Shown: positions 33,287 through 44,600, counted from the stretch's first letter. The stretch: 64,000 bases of DNA from Caenorhabditis remanei (GCF_010183535.1 NC_071333.1:3959587-4023586); one strand, 5' to 3'. The notes: generated from the sequence alone by a model not told the origin. Program-made: numbers and translations.

Positions 33287-33960
33287 TATGCGGAGTTGGA
33301 ATGGGTCGAAAAGACCTTCCAGCTCATTAATGCAACGATCGGCTGTGGATCTTCTTTCTTATGTAGTTGGGTAGGTACAACAAAAGTTCAGGGAATACAA
33401 CGGATTGTTCAGATAAAAATATTAGGAAAAATGGGTTAAGTCAAATCGTGATTTTTTTTTTGTTTCCGATTCTTTCACTCAAGATATTCTCATAATATCT
33501 TGCAACCTTTATGTCTACTCAACAGTCGACGTCTATTTCTTCGTGGAAACAATACACTAAATGCCAATAGGAAAAAGTATCACTATCTCCTAGTAAAGTA
33601 TAATAACGTTTGGTTATTTGTTCAGAGCATGAAAGAAACTCGTTTCTCCGAAAACTGAAATAATTCGTTGGCTTCGCATGGCTTGCCATCGGTGCCACCT
33701 GCCTCCGCCCGTATAGATAATCCCTGAGGTGAAGGCTCATTATGTCTAAAAGTCTCCATAGAAACAGAGTAAATGGTGAAATCTCATATTTCTCTAATCC
33801 GGCTCTGAGAAGAATTCATAGTACTACTTGTAATCTTCTTTGGGCTTTTCACGTTTTCTTTTCAATCCTCAGGACTTCGAATACTTGAAGTAACGTTCTG
33901 AAGACGTAAAATATCAAGGTACAAGTAAATAAATTAATTAAACACTGAAAAATATTTAAA

Positions 33961-34640
33961 TATAGTACTTTACTTGAAACCAGGTTATTCGAATCGGCGG
34001 TTCAGAGGAAAGCATGAAGGTTTAGCGGGTATGAGGTAATTAGAAACAAATAAGGTAGAGGAGAGAATAAGAGAATAATGGTTCCCACGGTAACACAATG
34101 TTTTGGTTCTAGTGAGAAAATGTATGATGTTAGCGCTCTGGAAACAGCATAGTTTAGTGGAACTCATGTTTGTATGGTCAGGAAAGGTTGAGAATCCTAC
34201 CAGGTAGGATATAAAACACTCCAAAAGCGTGCAGAGCAGATATAAAGAAAATTATGAGATTTTATCTAAATGTAAATTGTTTTTTTATATATCCACTCGC
34301 TTTACTTTCGAAGTTTCACTCCAGTTGATCTCTCCTAACCCGCTTTCCTCTTCTACAGAAATCACGAGAGAGGAAAGTTTAGATCAGTGAAATGAAGCGA
34401 GTTGCAAACTCAACAACAAGAATGATGCAAATGTTTCCTAGTCGCGTAGCAACGAATCATCACGCCTCACATAATCTTCGTTATGTCTTCTAATCATAGT
34501 GTACATGACATTTGGAGGTGGGCATTTGGTAAACAACGCGGATAGCTTTTGAGGTAGATTAGTACGCAGGGATTAATAAAAGGTTGGCATCTGAGGGATT
34601 TAGAAAGAGGAAATTGGAGAGATGGAAAGAAATCCGGTAG
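33961..34640. repeat. Complex tandem array, unit 4 (partial)
   Basis: A shortened R2 at about 34000-34260 and an R3 at 34300-34640. R1 and R4-R5 are absent. The unit ends where a LINE 3' fragment starts. Confidence 0.6.
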
Positions 34641-35893
34641 TGAAATGAATAAAAGGAAGTGATAGTGAACTCTAGAGACATAGTTTTTATTTGTTTTTTG
34701 TTGCTCGCCTTTCTCACCTTAACCCACCTTTTGATCGGCCTCGTGAGGGACACATTTTCAGCCTCTCGCCACCTATACAGTGCGTCCAATAATGATAGGA
34801 CCCCCCTAGATTTTGGGGTTCCAGACAGAACCAGAACAGATACAAAAAATCTGTGATGACCATTCGATTCAGGGTACAAAGAAACCCCAGGGGCCATTTT
34901 TTCATGATTGTACCACTTTTCTTATAAGCGTACCACCAAAAAGTCATTTTTTCAGCCGTCCAATAATGATAGGACCCCCTCGAAAATCGAATTTTCAGTT
35001 GATTTTCAAGAAATTTTTTTCTCGGAAAACTTTTAAAATCGATTGAAATATTTGTTTTCTGTTGTTTTCAATTGGTTTCATTATAGTTGTGGCGTTTTCA
35101 ACCCCAAAATCAAATGTTAGCCATCTTCGAATTTTCACCCATCTGAAAAATTCACTGTTTCAGAACTTCGAGACCTGTCCAAGATATGGAAAAGTGTCTA
35201 AACTTTTTTTTCCATCATTTTGGCACTATTTTGGCATATTTTGAAATGTTTCTTCATTCAGATCCAAGAATTCATATTTTTGACACAATTTATGAAAATA
35301 GTGGAATTTGGTCGAAATGGGTTTGAGAATCCTGAGTATAACTTTTCAGAAAATGAATATTTTTACAAATCTATTGCTTATTTTCATCATAAATGGCTCG
35401 ATTAACTTTACCAAAAAGTTTCAGAATGATACGTGATCGGAGCGCTGGGATACAGGTCTCGAAGTTCTGAAACAGTGAATTTTTCAGATGGGTGAAAATT
35501 CGAAGATGGCTAACATTTGATTTTGGGGTTGAAAACGCCACAACTATAATGAAACCAATTGAAAACAACAGAAAACAAATATTTCAATCGATTTTAAAAG
35601 TTTTCCGAGAAAAAAAATTTCTTGAAAATCAACTGAAAATTCGATTTTCGAGGGGGTCCTATCATTATTGGACGGCTGAAAAAATGACTTTTTGGTGGTA
35701 CGCTTCTCAGATAAGTGGTAGAATCATGAAAATATGGCCCCTGGGGTTTCTTTGTACCCTGAATCGAATGGTCATCACAGATTTTTTGTATCTGTTCTGG
35801 TTCTGTCTGGAACCCCAAAATCTAGGGGGGTCCTATCATTATTGGACGCACTGTATTGTAAATGTTTTCACCTGAATAAAATAAATAAATAAA
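34641..35893 (+). mobile_element. LINE 3' end split by a MITE
   Basis: The 34680-34777 stretch (CTTTTGATCGGCCTCGTGAGG) and the 35854-35893 stretch ending in ACCTGAATAAAATAAATAAA form one LINE 3' end once the MITE between them is removed. CTCGTGAGGGAC is shared with the LINE at 24.7 kb. Confidence 0.55.
34778..35853. mobile_element. Palindromic Tc1/mariner-type MITE, internally deleted copy
   Basis: Same termini as the 27356-28600 element and nearly identical in sequence. About 165 bp of the left arm are missing: CTTCGAGACCTGT is joined directly to CCAAGATATGG. The join falls at a short TGT shared by both breakpoints. TA flanks at 34776-34777 and 35854-35855. Confidence 0.88.
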
Positions 35894-36030
35894 AGTCAAT
35901 TATTGGTCATATTTTCCTAGTATGACGTCATAGGGGACTGATGACATATAATTGTAAATCACTACCATAGGGGTGCATATGCTGTGAAAAGAGTTTGGAT
36001 TGAAACAACTTTTTGCAACTGTGCAAAGTG
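35885..36030 (+). repeat. Dispersed direct repeat, copy 1
   Basis: GTCAATTATTGG, ATATTTTCCTAG, ATGACGTCA, AATCACTACCATAGGGG and CATATGCTGTGAAAAGAG occur in the same order at 43096-43240. The repeat is about 150 bp. Confidence 0.75.
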
Positions 36031-36094
36031 GAATCCTCACCTTACAGACAACGTCTCTTACATTAAGAATAGAAATCATAAAATAATACAAGAG

Positions 36095-36760
36095 ACAGGA
36101 TCAAGCCCCTCACGAGGCTCTAGGCCTGGTAGGAGGGAAAAATAAGAGGAAAGCAAGATATTAAGTCAAAAGGCATTAGGGGAAAAATGGGGGAACTGGT
36201 GAAGTTGTGAATTAATTAACAGAAAGAAAGAATAGAAGTAAGAAAATGAATGAAATAACCGAGATGAAAAGAGGGACCACGGTGACAGCGATTTAACATG
36301 GGGAGATCAAAGTCTATTAATTGAATTATTGAGTAAGGAGACAAATTTACAGGGGAAAAGGAAGTCATGGGTATTACTTGTAATATAATTCCATAAGGGG
36401 ATTGTAGTAGAAAAAAAGTCATTCACGTCGGCCTAACACAAATTAAAGGTTTTTCAAGTTTATGAGACAGAATGCCATTGGGTGATGAAGAGTAAAAACA
36501 GAGCAATACTCAAGCAGAGGAAGAACATACGTGTAGAAAAGATGTCTGTAAAGTGATTAAGATCTAGACTTAAAGACTTTGAGAAGTTGATTACAGCGGA
36601 GTTCGGCTAATGAAGATATTTTGGAGAAGTGAAGGTCGAATTTGAGACATGAGTCAGTTAATAGACCCAGATTCCGTACTACTGTGGATTCTGGACTGAG
36701 ATAGGAATGAAGTATACATGAAATGAGAGACGTTTAGAAAATGCGTCCTGTATGGAAATA
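36095..36760 (-). mobile_element. Decayed LINE fragment
   Basis: The reverse strand reads VVRNLGLLTDSCLKFDLHF, CNQLLKVFKSRS and LFYTYVLPLLEYCSVF in one frame with a stop between. These align with the LINE at 24.7 kb (VRDLGLLIEPNLKF, VLKSFKS, LPLVEYCSV). The 3' part begins with CCCCTCACGAGGCTC on the forward strand. Confidence 0.65.
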
Positions 36761-36764
36761 AGCG

Positions 36765-38200
36765 CCTTTTGCGAAATCCTTAGAAATGCCTAACAATTAT
36801 CGAAGAACGTCTTCTCCGATTATTATCTGGGTTTTAGACGCTTTACTGCATAAGCTTCGACAATCAAACATTGATTAATTAAAAATTCTAATTATTTCTT
36901 CCACACATTATATTGATTTCGGCAGTAAAAGGATTTTAAGGTGAGTTTAGTTCAATATAAAGCAAATTAATGACAACAGACTTGAGTTCTGTGCCCTACA
37001 TTTTGGGTATAATTCTAGATTGGATACTTTCTAGTAGATCACAAATGTAAAGCTGTGGTGCAATTAAATGAAAATTTTGAATTTATCGCTTAACTTTCTG
37101 CTCACTGATATCCTCTTACAGAGGAACTTTTTTATATGCCGGCTCGGTCAGAGTCGTTCGCAGTTTTGGTTCGATTTAATGGAAAAACGGTACAAAAAGT
37201 AAAAAAAAAGAAGACAATTTAAAGAAAATTGTGACACAGGCCGGGTCGAACCTTCATAGTGTGCTTCCCACACCACCTCGCTCAAGTATCTTTAGATGCA
37301 GAGATATATGGGGCGAAACAAAGGTAAATTTGGTGGAAAATCGAGTAAATCACATGTATCAAATTTGGATTTTCCGACGAGAATATTTGGATTCTGGAGA
37401 CCATTCAGCAAGTTTTGAAAACTAATTTCCCATTAGAATTCAATTGTCTTCGGATTTTGCTAGTCTCGTTGCTAAACACTAATGTCAGTGAGAGTTTGAG
37501 TGCAGTTTAAACTCCGCCCACGATCTCCAAGAAAACTTTTGTTTCGGAAAAATTGGATTCCTGACACGTGAAATCCCATTTGAAAAACATTCTGAGATCT
37601 CCGAGTGTTGGCCCAGCAGGTTGAATTTCCAAAAACGATTTCGTCGTCGAGGACCATGACTATCTGGGAACCACCGTCAAGAAAGAAAAAAAACTGCTAA
37701 TCAGAATTATTATATTCCTAATCCATAATCCACTAGATTTACCGTTGAGAAAAATCATTCTTGTTTATTTTAAGACCATTGTAAATCGAATATTTATTTA
37801 CCAGTTGGTTGACTAAACCTACGGCTTCTTTCATTACTTGTTGGTAGTTTATGTTAGCTGACATTGAGCAGTCCGTTTTGGCAGAGCAGAGCAAACGAAT
37901 CGGAACTTTCTTCTTATGTTTTCCTTATTTTCAAATATTCTCGATGATCATTCAGAAATCAATTTTTGAACTTTTGTCTGATCGGCGGCGACACTGCTTC
38001 CCTCCTGCAATTATGACTAACATTTATTTAAGATTTCATCAAGAACTTCGACAAAACTCCAAATGTGTCATCGGCTTCAGAAATAAATGCGTTGGAAAAT
38101 GGTTTATGAGACCAAGCTAAGCGATTGAATAAACCCATCGAGTCTCCGCAATCACACAAAATTTACACGGACGGTAAGAAGGATCTCCAAAATGACGCTG
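36765..38200. other. Interval without a recognisable gene
   Basis: The 36815-36985 stretch (GCTTTACTGCATAAGCTT .. GACAACAGAC) resembles 57575-57705, so it is a shared repeat or gene remnant. Around 37225-37300 a tRNA-like GGGTCGAACC occurs without a full cloverleaf. No exon set was found. Confidence 0.35.
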
Positions 38201-38249
38201 TGAATTTAATTGTTTTCTAATTTATTGATCGATAGAAAAAATAATACAG

Positions 38250-38480
38250 AGAAGTGACTGGTGGTCAGGTAAGGTCCCTCACAAGAGTAAACCCGATAAG
38301 TAAAACCTGATATTACAAATAAAAATAAAATAATTGAATCTAGCATTGGGAAGGGGAGAAGGAACAGAGTAACTGTATTAAAATCAAAATCAGTATTAAT
38401 TGTTTACAAGAAGCGACTTGTAATTTATAGGGGCAAAGGAAATGAGAAGGAAGATTAGTCAAGGCATTCCATATTGGTAT
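38250..38480 (-). mobile_element. LINE 3' untranslated fragment
   Basis: GGTCAGGTAAGGTCCCTCAC and AAGCGACTTGTAATTTATAG on the forward strand parallel 24705-24855, the 3' end of the reverse-strand LINE. The coding part is not present. Confidence 0.55.
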
Positions 38481-38754
38481 TGTAATTAAGAAAAATCTAG
38501 TTATGATTTATACAAATTAAAATTATTTAAACAGATGGAAAGGATTGACATGGAATGATCGCAAATTGATACCACTGGTTTTGGCGCGTTACAGTTTCTA
38601 ACAAACACTGATGCAAAAGTAAAATGTTTCTCTTCCAGCTGCCAAAATGCGTTTTAAAAAACTTGAAGAAATTGCAGAACCAAATAAAACAGTTTAGAGC
38701 CAAGTAAAAGAGAAAACGGTTGCGGTTGTTAAGACTTGTTTCCTTTTTTTCTAA

Positions 38755-39000
38755 CGTTTAGTCTTTGAGACGCCATCCTTATCATACCAAATCCATCTCA
38801 TCTAACAAAACCAAGTTTGGTTCCCAGTATTTATCTAACCGGTTGTTACCCTTCTGGAATTCTCTCCCCGTGCATGTTTTCCCTGTGAGATCTGTCTCCA
38901 TTGTTTCAAAAATAGTGTCAACTTTGGTCTCCTTTACAAAAAATGGTTTGAATTGCCCATTTTCCATCTGTCAATAATTACACCTTTGCGGGACATATGG
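38755..39000 (+). mobile_element. LINE ORF2 C-terminal fragment
   Basis: SLRRHPYHTKSISSNKT, SNRLLPFWNSLPVHVFP and SIVSKIVSTLVSFTKNG up to CQ-stop (38975-38977) match the end of the 7.1-kb LINE family (LRRHPYYIKSK, WNKLPPHIFP). Its last part and downstream DNA recur inverted at 42326-42545. Confidence 0.7.
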
Positions 39001-39112
39001 TAGAACAGAGAGATGGGTTTTTATTTTTCAAACGGTACATTAATCCTATAATTGTGTGTTTTAATTAAATGACAGATGGGTTCGCCACTCTAAAAGGGAC
39101 GTTTTCAAATGT
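38890..39112 (+). repeat. Inverted repeat, left arm
   Basis: About 220 bp from ATAGTGTCAACTTTGGTCTC through TTTGCGGGACATATGGTAGA to GGGACGTTTTCAAATG match 42326-42545 in reverse complement. The arms enclose 3.2 kb. They derive from LINE 3' ends. Confidence 0.75.
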
Positions 39113-39649
39113 GCACATATGGTCATTCCCAAAGCCCCGCCCATATCTCATATACTTTTTCTTTTTGATACAATCAGTATAACATGCGATAACCTACTGA
39201 ATGGCTGTCGAAAAAAGTATTCCTATTTTTATTGAATTTAACTAAATGTTTCAATTTTTCATCACTTTAAAGGTAAGAGATTATATTTTAAAAGTGTGTA
39301 ATGCTTGCATTGACCAATTCATTCTAGAAACAAACACAACTCTGATCACATTTTGATTTTTGGTAAACAATTTAAATCCCTGAAAAATTTTCTTGAAACG
39401 GTCGTCATCTGAAATTGATCATTTTTCAAATTTAAGTTTTACAGTATACTGCTTTGCCCCAAACAGGATTTAATTAGTTTTGAATTGTATTATAAAGTAA
39501 AGTTCGGAAAGATAACAAGCAAGTCAAGGTGTACTTATTGGCCAGATGTTTCACTTCCGACGAGGAGAAGTCGCCGGTTTTATAAAAAAAACGCGACGTT
39601 TAAAGACAATGATGAGAATTTGCATCAGAGGCAATAATGAGAATTTGCA

Positions 39650-39805
39650 TATAGTAGAGCTTGGATAAATAACCAATAATTAAGGTTTGGAATACCAGTC
39701 TCCTTACCATCATCTTACCTTCTGCTCTCTCTTTTCTAAATTCTATGTATCTTAAATTTTTTTACAGTACCTTCAAAACTCAAGTCCTCCAAGAAACTAT
39801 GCCAA
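39650..39805 (+). repeat. Start of the paralogous segment, copy 1
   Basis: TAGTAGAGCTTGGATAAATA through an acceptor TTTTTTTACAG and CTTCAAAACTCAAGTCCTCC matches 53573-53726 at roughly nine bases in ten. Beyond this point the two copies carry different sequence. Confidence 0.75.
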
Positions 39806-40057
39806 AAATCGTCAAGCAAGAGTCTTTGGGAGTGCCGCCTCCACCTCCAACCACACCGACTCGCTTCTCCGTGGAGATGGAGAAAATGAAGAAAAAAACC
39901 CGGTCCTTCAAAGACAGGAAGCTTTTGATATAGATGATAAAGAAAATGAGAAAGAATTCGACCTTTGTAAAGAAGTCGAGAGGATTGAAATTGGAAAAGA
40001 GGAGGAGGAGAAGGCGGAGGCAGATGAAGGAGACGAGGACTTTGGGAAAGTTTGAAA
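39768..40057 (+). CDS. Candidate internal exon, acidic protein of unknown function
   Basis: After a TTTTTTTACAG acceptor a 95-codon frame stays open to a TGA two bases before a GTAAGT donor. It reads YLQNSSPPRNYAKNRQARV and later an acidic Lys/Glu-rich run containing DIDDKENEKEFDL and KEEEEKAEADEGDEDF. It has no upstream start, so it would be an internal exon or a relic. A second frame (ATG at 39799) gives a Pro-rich peptide that may be the real one. I recognise no family. Confidence 0.3.
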
Positions 40058-40059
40058 GT

Positions 40060-40700
40060 AAGTTTTCTATAATTGTCAAAGTGCACTCAAGTGTTACAAT
40101 CTTGTACTTGAATAGCCCATCTTCTAATTAATACTTTCTCAGGCAGGATCAGAGTCATGCCCGTGGCTTTTTTCCTTTTGTCCCTTCTTTCCCTCCATCT
40201 CCTAAACTCCAGAATCTGGTAAGTCTGAAACCACTTTATTGTTCCAGAATTTAAGATTTCATTCATTTCAGAATCGCCTCGCCTCTCTTCCCTTCATGGA
40301 CCTCCTCTTCCAATTTCAGAGCCTCTTGCAACTGCAACTACACTGCTCAAGAATTTACTTTTTCTGCCCCCTCCCCCCATCTTTTGAATTCCTGCCTATC
40401 GTGCCTATCTATTCCATTATCTACTTTCCTATAACCCTGTGAACTTTCCTTTTCAAACCTCTTCTTCCTTCCCGTGTTCCCTATCTCTAGACATTTCAAC
40501 GTTCAAGTTTTCTCTCCCCTCCCTCCCTATTGGCACGTTTTTTGTGATTGCCTCTGAAGATTTCTATCCGGACCTCGATTTATCCCGATTTCCGTTGACT
40601 TATCCTTTTGTGAATTCCCTCCGGTTGTATCAGTGGCTATCTACCCTTCATCTCCAAAATAAATAGATCAAAGACGGAATATATTTCAATACATTGATTG
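40060..40700. other. Pyrimidine-rich interval with possible exons
   Basis: Between a GTAAGT donor at 40058 and an AATAAA at 40660-40665 I see the frame SPRLSSLHGPPLPISEPLA after a TTTCAG at 40265-40270, and CT-rich untranslated-like sequence. A short gene with the 39768 exon is possible but I cannot assemble it. Confidence 0.25.
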
Positions 40701-40751
40701 AATGAATTTCAATACATTGATTGAAATGAAAAAAGTCATTTTTTTATTTCA

Positions 40752-41340
40752 GAGTCTCCATTGCAGCATATGCTAAAAATCGCTCTAAAGGCCCTAAATT
40801 CACGTTTTCCCGGCTCAAATTGAGCTTTCGTGGAAGAGTTTTAGGACCGAGATTCCGACAATCGCGCGGCCGAGTAGTCCTCTCGAACAAGTTGTTTTTC
40901 TCAATTTCGCGTTTTTTTGCCTTTCAGATTATTTTCGTCGATTTTTTTAAATTTCATCGTTTTTTCGACAAAATATTAATTGAAAATGCATTATTGGCAA
41001 TATTTATATTTATTTTTATTTTATACGATTTTTTGACTTTTCAAACAGAAATTGTTTGATTTACGCCGTAACTTTTTCTATTCTCTGTTTTTTCCTTTGT
41101 TCTATGAATTTTGTCGTTTTTCAGATAAAAGAACCCGCAAGCAGCCACTCGACGTTGAAATCTCCAATTTTCTTCATTTTTTGTGTTAGTTTGTCTCAGA
41201 ACTTCTGATTTCTCTCCGCCAATATTTCATTTCAGTGTGATGGCTCCCGATGGACATCCTTCGGACATTCCGCAAAGCTGTCGACAACTTTGACATCGTC
41301 TTCAGCAAGGAGAACAACGAAATTAGTCATGTTAGTTTCA
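40752..41340 (+). repeat. Paralogous segment, 3' part, copy 1
   Basis: From CCCTAAATTCACGTTTTCCC to ATGTTAGTTTCAG this matches 56555-57110 at high identity, with small indels. It contains a short exon (41250-41330, MDILRTFRKAVDNFDIVFS..) between a TTTCAG and a GTTAGT. The first 60 bp also resemble 19495-19560. Confidence 0.75.
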
Positions 41341-41781
41341 GATTTTACTATTATTTTTTTCTCCGCCTAAATTTCCAGATCCCCCGCATCACAATTGGAA
41401 GAGAAGATTGCGCCGACTCGATAGACAATACAACAAAAGGAAATTGAAGGAATGCTAAACGATGAAAGAAAACTATTACTTAAATGTCTTTATTTAAAAT
41501 ATCAATTATTTGCTTGGAATGTTAATAAAAACGATTTCTCAATAAATTCTGATGAAGTAGATCTTTTTTCTGTCGTCACAGCCATTACGTTTCTCTTGCC
41601 TTCAGTCGAAACTCGATTTGAAATCTCTATGGACGATTGTATTAAAAACCAGTGTTGTGTGCTTAGCACTACTTACCATGAAGATATAAATCTTTCTCTC
41701 ATTCCAGAGTCGTCACCTCCCATTATACCCATCGCCAAGAAAGGTGACTACAGATTGATACTTTGGCTCTTTATGATTTAA
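41250..41781 (+). pseudogene. Unrecognised gene remnant with MDILRTFRKAVDNF exon
   Basis: Exon 41250-41330 encodes 27 residues ending ENNEISH before GTTAGT. After a TTTCCAG at 41374-41380 one frame reads IPRITIGREDCADSIDN then stops; another reads SPASQLEEKIAPTR, a stop, then continues open for over 110 codons to 41781 (MLNDERKLLLKCLYLKYQL..). The second frame looks like real protein sequence interrupted by one TAG. I recognise no family. The same first exon occurs at 57019-57099 with two changes. Confidence 0.35.
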
Positions 41782-41890
41782 CGGGGGTTTTAAGAATCAA
41801 CGGGGGTTTTAAAAATAGACGGGGGTTTTAAGAATAGACGGGGGATTTCAGAATAAACGGGGGTTTTCAGAATAAACGGGAGTTTTCGAC
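41779..41890 (+). repeat. G-rich minisatellite, 19-bp unit
   Basis: Six units close to ACGGGGGTTTTAAGAATAG, drifting to ACGGGGGTTTTCAGAATAA at the 3' side. It starts just after the TAA that ends the 41452-41781 frame. Confidence 0.9.
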
Positions 41891-42325
41891 AAGTTCTATT
41901 TACTTATACTAAGAAAACCCCAAAATGGTCAGAAATGACTACACTCCCTCCAGTATACATTTTTTTCATAGGCTTTTCCAATTTTTTTGGTTTTTTTTGT
42001 TTTTTCTGCATTTTCTCATTTACTTATCTATTTTGTACGTCGCATTGTTTTTTGATCATAGAAGTGTAATAATTGTCCTCCTTCTTTCTTTTGCTCTACA
42101 CTTGAAATCGACGAAACGGCTGGAAAGGAAGACTAATAATCTTTTACAAAACATTTTGTGATATTGCATCAATGTTTTGAACGTTTTTGAATCAAAATAA
42201 TGTTTAATTATTTTTTCGATAAAAATTTTGTTCCATGGGGGGGGCCCTTATGTGATTTTCGAAATAAATAGAGAAATCTCAAAATGGTCCAATGGTTTAT
42301 CAATTGTCTTATTTTGATTGTTTAC

Positions 42326-42545
42326 ATTTGAAAACGTTCCCTTTAGTGTGGAAAACCCATCTGTCACGTAATTAAAACACATAATTATGGGGTTAATGTT
42401 CCTTTTGAAAAATAAAAACCCATCTTTCTATTCTACCATATGTCCCGCAAAGGTGTAATTATTGACAGATGGAAAATGGGAAATTCAAACCATTTTTTGT
42501 AAAATAGACCAAAGTTGACACTATTTTTGAAACAAGGGAGACATA
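42326..42545 (-). repeat. Inverted repeat, right arm
   Basis: Reverse complement of 38890-39112, including the LINE C-terminal codons (reverse strand VSKIVSTLVYFTKNGL). Differences are scattered point changes and small indels. Confidence 0.75.
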
Positions 42546-43089
42546 AAATTTAGCGAGCAATAAGTACATTACTTGCAATTTGTGTACTTCAGTACAAAAT
42601 ATTGATGAAAACGTCAAAAAATAGGAAAACATTTCGATGAAGAAAAACAACGAAATCGGTTCAAACATATTTCTGAGGTGTATAATCTTGGAATTGGTTT
42701 ATTCTATCTCTCTTAGCAATATTCTGATTATTTTCGGAACAAATTTTTTCTTGGAATTTTTCGAGAAATTTGTTTTTTTCATAAAGGGGAACCCTTATGT
42801 GATTTTTGAAAAAATCAAAATATCTCCAAGATGGTGCAATGGTTTTTTGATGACTTTAATTGGACCTAATAGAACTTTTTGCGGAGAATACGAATACGAT
42901 TTGAAATTTGAGTACTTCTAGAGGGATTTTTTGAGAAAAGTTGGAAAAACATGAAAGTGAAAATCACTTTAACGGTTTCTGGGGTGTCTGAGGGGCTGAA
43001 AATTTGTGTAGGGGTAGTCAAAAACTCTCCAAACATGTTGCAAAAGTTTTCTAATGTTATCTGAAAGATTGAAATTTTTATGAATTTTT

Positions 43090-43240
43090 TGGTGAAAAGT
43101 CAATTATTGGGCATATTTTCCTAGGATGACGTCACAGGGGACTGGTGTCATCTTGTTTGTAAATCACTACCATAGGGGTACATATGCTGTGAAAAGAGTT
43201 CGGATTGAAACAACTTTTTGCAACTGTGCCATGGCCCAAC
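43090..43240 (+). repeat. Dispersed direct repeat, copy 2
   Basis: Matches 35885-36030, including AGGATGACGTCACAGGGGAC and GATTGAAACAACTTTTTGC. Same orientation. Confidence 0.75.
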
Positions 43241-43531
43241 ACAAACATTCTCACTCTTACAGAAAGTGCCTCTTAATAACTTTAAATAGTTGTGTATTTT
43301 ACTTATGTACTTTATTGACAGAAATAGTATTAACAAAAAAAATGCATTGAAAAAGGGGAAGACTAGATACATCACAGTTGTTTCTTATTCTGAATCATAG
43401 ACAATTTTTTTTTCGAAAAAAGTTGAATGTTACTTGTATAGAAAAAAAAACAACTTTTTTCTCAGAATCCAAACAAAGCTCACTTATACTTTAAATTTTA
43501 TTAATACGGAGCTTGGCAAATATAAAAAAAA

Positions 43532-44600
43532 TTATTTGATTTTCGAACCTTTCTTCCTTTCCAGTTGTTTTTCCATCTGAATACATTCGATAATTTCCAT
43601 AATTTTGATTGCGAATGAAAACGAAAAGCTCTCAATCATCATATAGAACATAGAGACCTGAAAACGTTTAATTCTTGCTGAAAAAAACTATTGAAAGCTT
43701 ACATCAAAGGGGTTGAATTGTCTGCCAAAGACGAAAAAACCAAAAATAATAAGTTGGCCCTAAAAAACAGTTTGATTTGAAGGAATTGCAAAAACGATTA
43801 GCTTACCAGCTTGAACAGCAGAAAAATGTTCAGTCGACGATAGAGAATGTTTCCGAGAAAATCGAGTTTCAATTTGTCTTTGAACCGAAGATGCCATACC
43901 AAATTTGTGAGACAGAATAATTGAGTGAACACAAAGAATACCTAAAATGAGGACAATAAGCTGAAATCACTTTTTCACATCGACTTACAGAATAACAGAT
44001 GAAGAGTCCGTAGGCATCCAAGACTTCAAATTCAGATGTACCGATGTACACGTCGATTACAAAAGGTATAAGAAAAACTTCTTTTACAAACGCGAATTGA
44101 GTGACGAACGACATACGTGAGCGTATAATGTCTGCTGACCAGTTAATAGTCGATTTCGGGTTCTTTGAGCGTTGATTGAAATATAAAAATGAAGAAGTAA
44201 GAGACATCGTGATTGTAAAAATCTCTGCAATTGGTTTAGCAATGAATGCGATTGGAATGAGAGTTCCATATAAAACAAGAAAGACATCAAAACGAGGGAC
44301 GGCAATGATCATCACACTGATGATCGACAATACAAATAACACGACCATATCGTGGTAATGGTGAAGTTTATCCATGTATGGGATGATGCCAGGTATCTAT
44401 AAAAAATTGTTTGAAAAAATAGATCTTAAAGAAACAAAACCCACCGCATCATTGCAAGTAGAATCATTTAACATAAACTTATGAACGGTGAAAATCACCG
44501 TGAATAGTACAAAACATGAAGCCAAGGTAGCACCTATTAATGCTGGGTCTGAACCCGCAAAATAATTCCACACATAAGTGAAGTTGGACGCCATTTGCAT
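43532..44600 (-). CDS. Serpentine (7TM) chemoreceptor-like protein
   Basis: Predicted seven-pass plasma-membrane receptor of the fast-evolving nematode chemoreceptor type; ligand unknown. Five reverse-strand exons join in phase 0: 44445-44600, 43989-44396, 43807-43941, 43703-43759 and 43532-43657, giving 293 residues, normal for the group. Introns are 43-49 nt. Hydrophobic segments include LIGATLASCFVLFTVIFTV, MVVLFVLSIISVMIIAVP, VLYGTLIPIAFIAKPIAEIF, FVKEVFLIPFVIDVYI, AYGLFICYSVFFVFTQLF, LIIFGFFVFG and FYMMIESFSFSFAIKI. The tail ends KKGSKIK. The first intron follows FMLNDSTCNDA, as in the truncated relative at 16955-17592. I cannot assign a named chemoreceptor class. Confidence 0.75.

Larger units (their letters stand above)
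30410..33960. repeat. Complex tandem array, unit 3
   Basis: The most complete unit: R1 at 30410-31090 (with a decayed homeodomain exon), R2 at 31475-32180, R3 at 32205-32520, R4 at 32640-32736 continuing at 33289-33440, and R5 at 33660-33910. It shows that the order is R1-R2-R3-R4-R5 and that the interruptions in R2 of unit 2 and in R4 here are insertions. In R2 a 153-codon reverse frame (31499-31960) is open, but it has no domain I recognise. Confidence 0.7.

Noticed and set aside
37222..37300. tRNA-like stretch (reverse strand GGTTCGACCC with a preceding stem)
   Set aside because: The B-box-like part is present, but I cannot find a matching acceptor stem, D-arm or normal anticodon loop.
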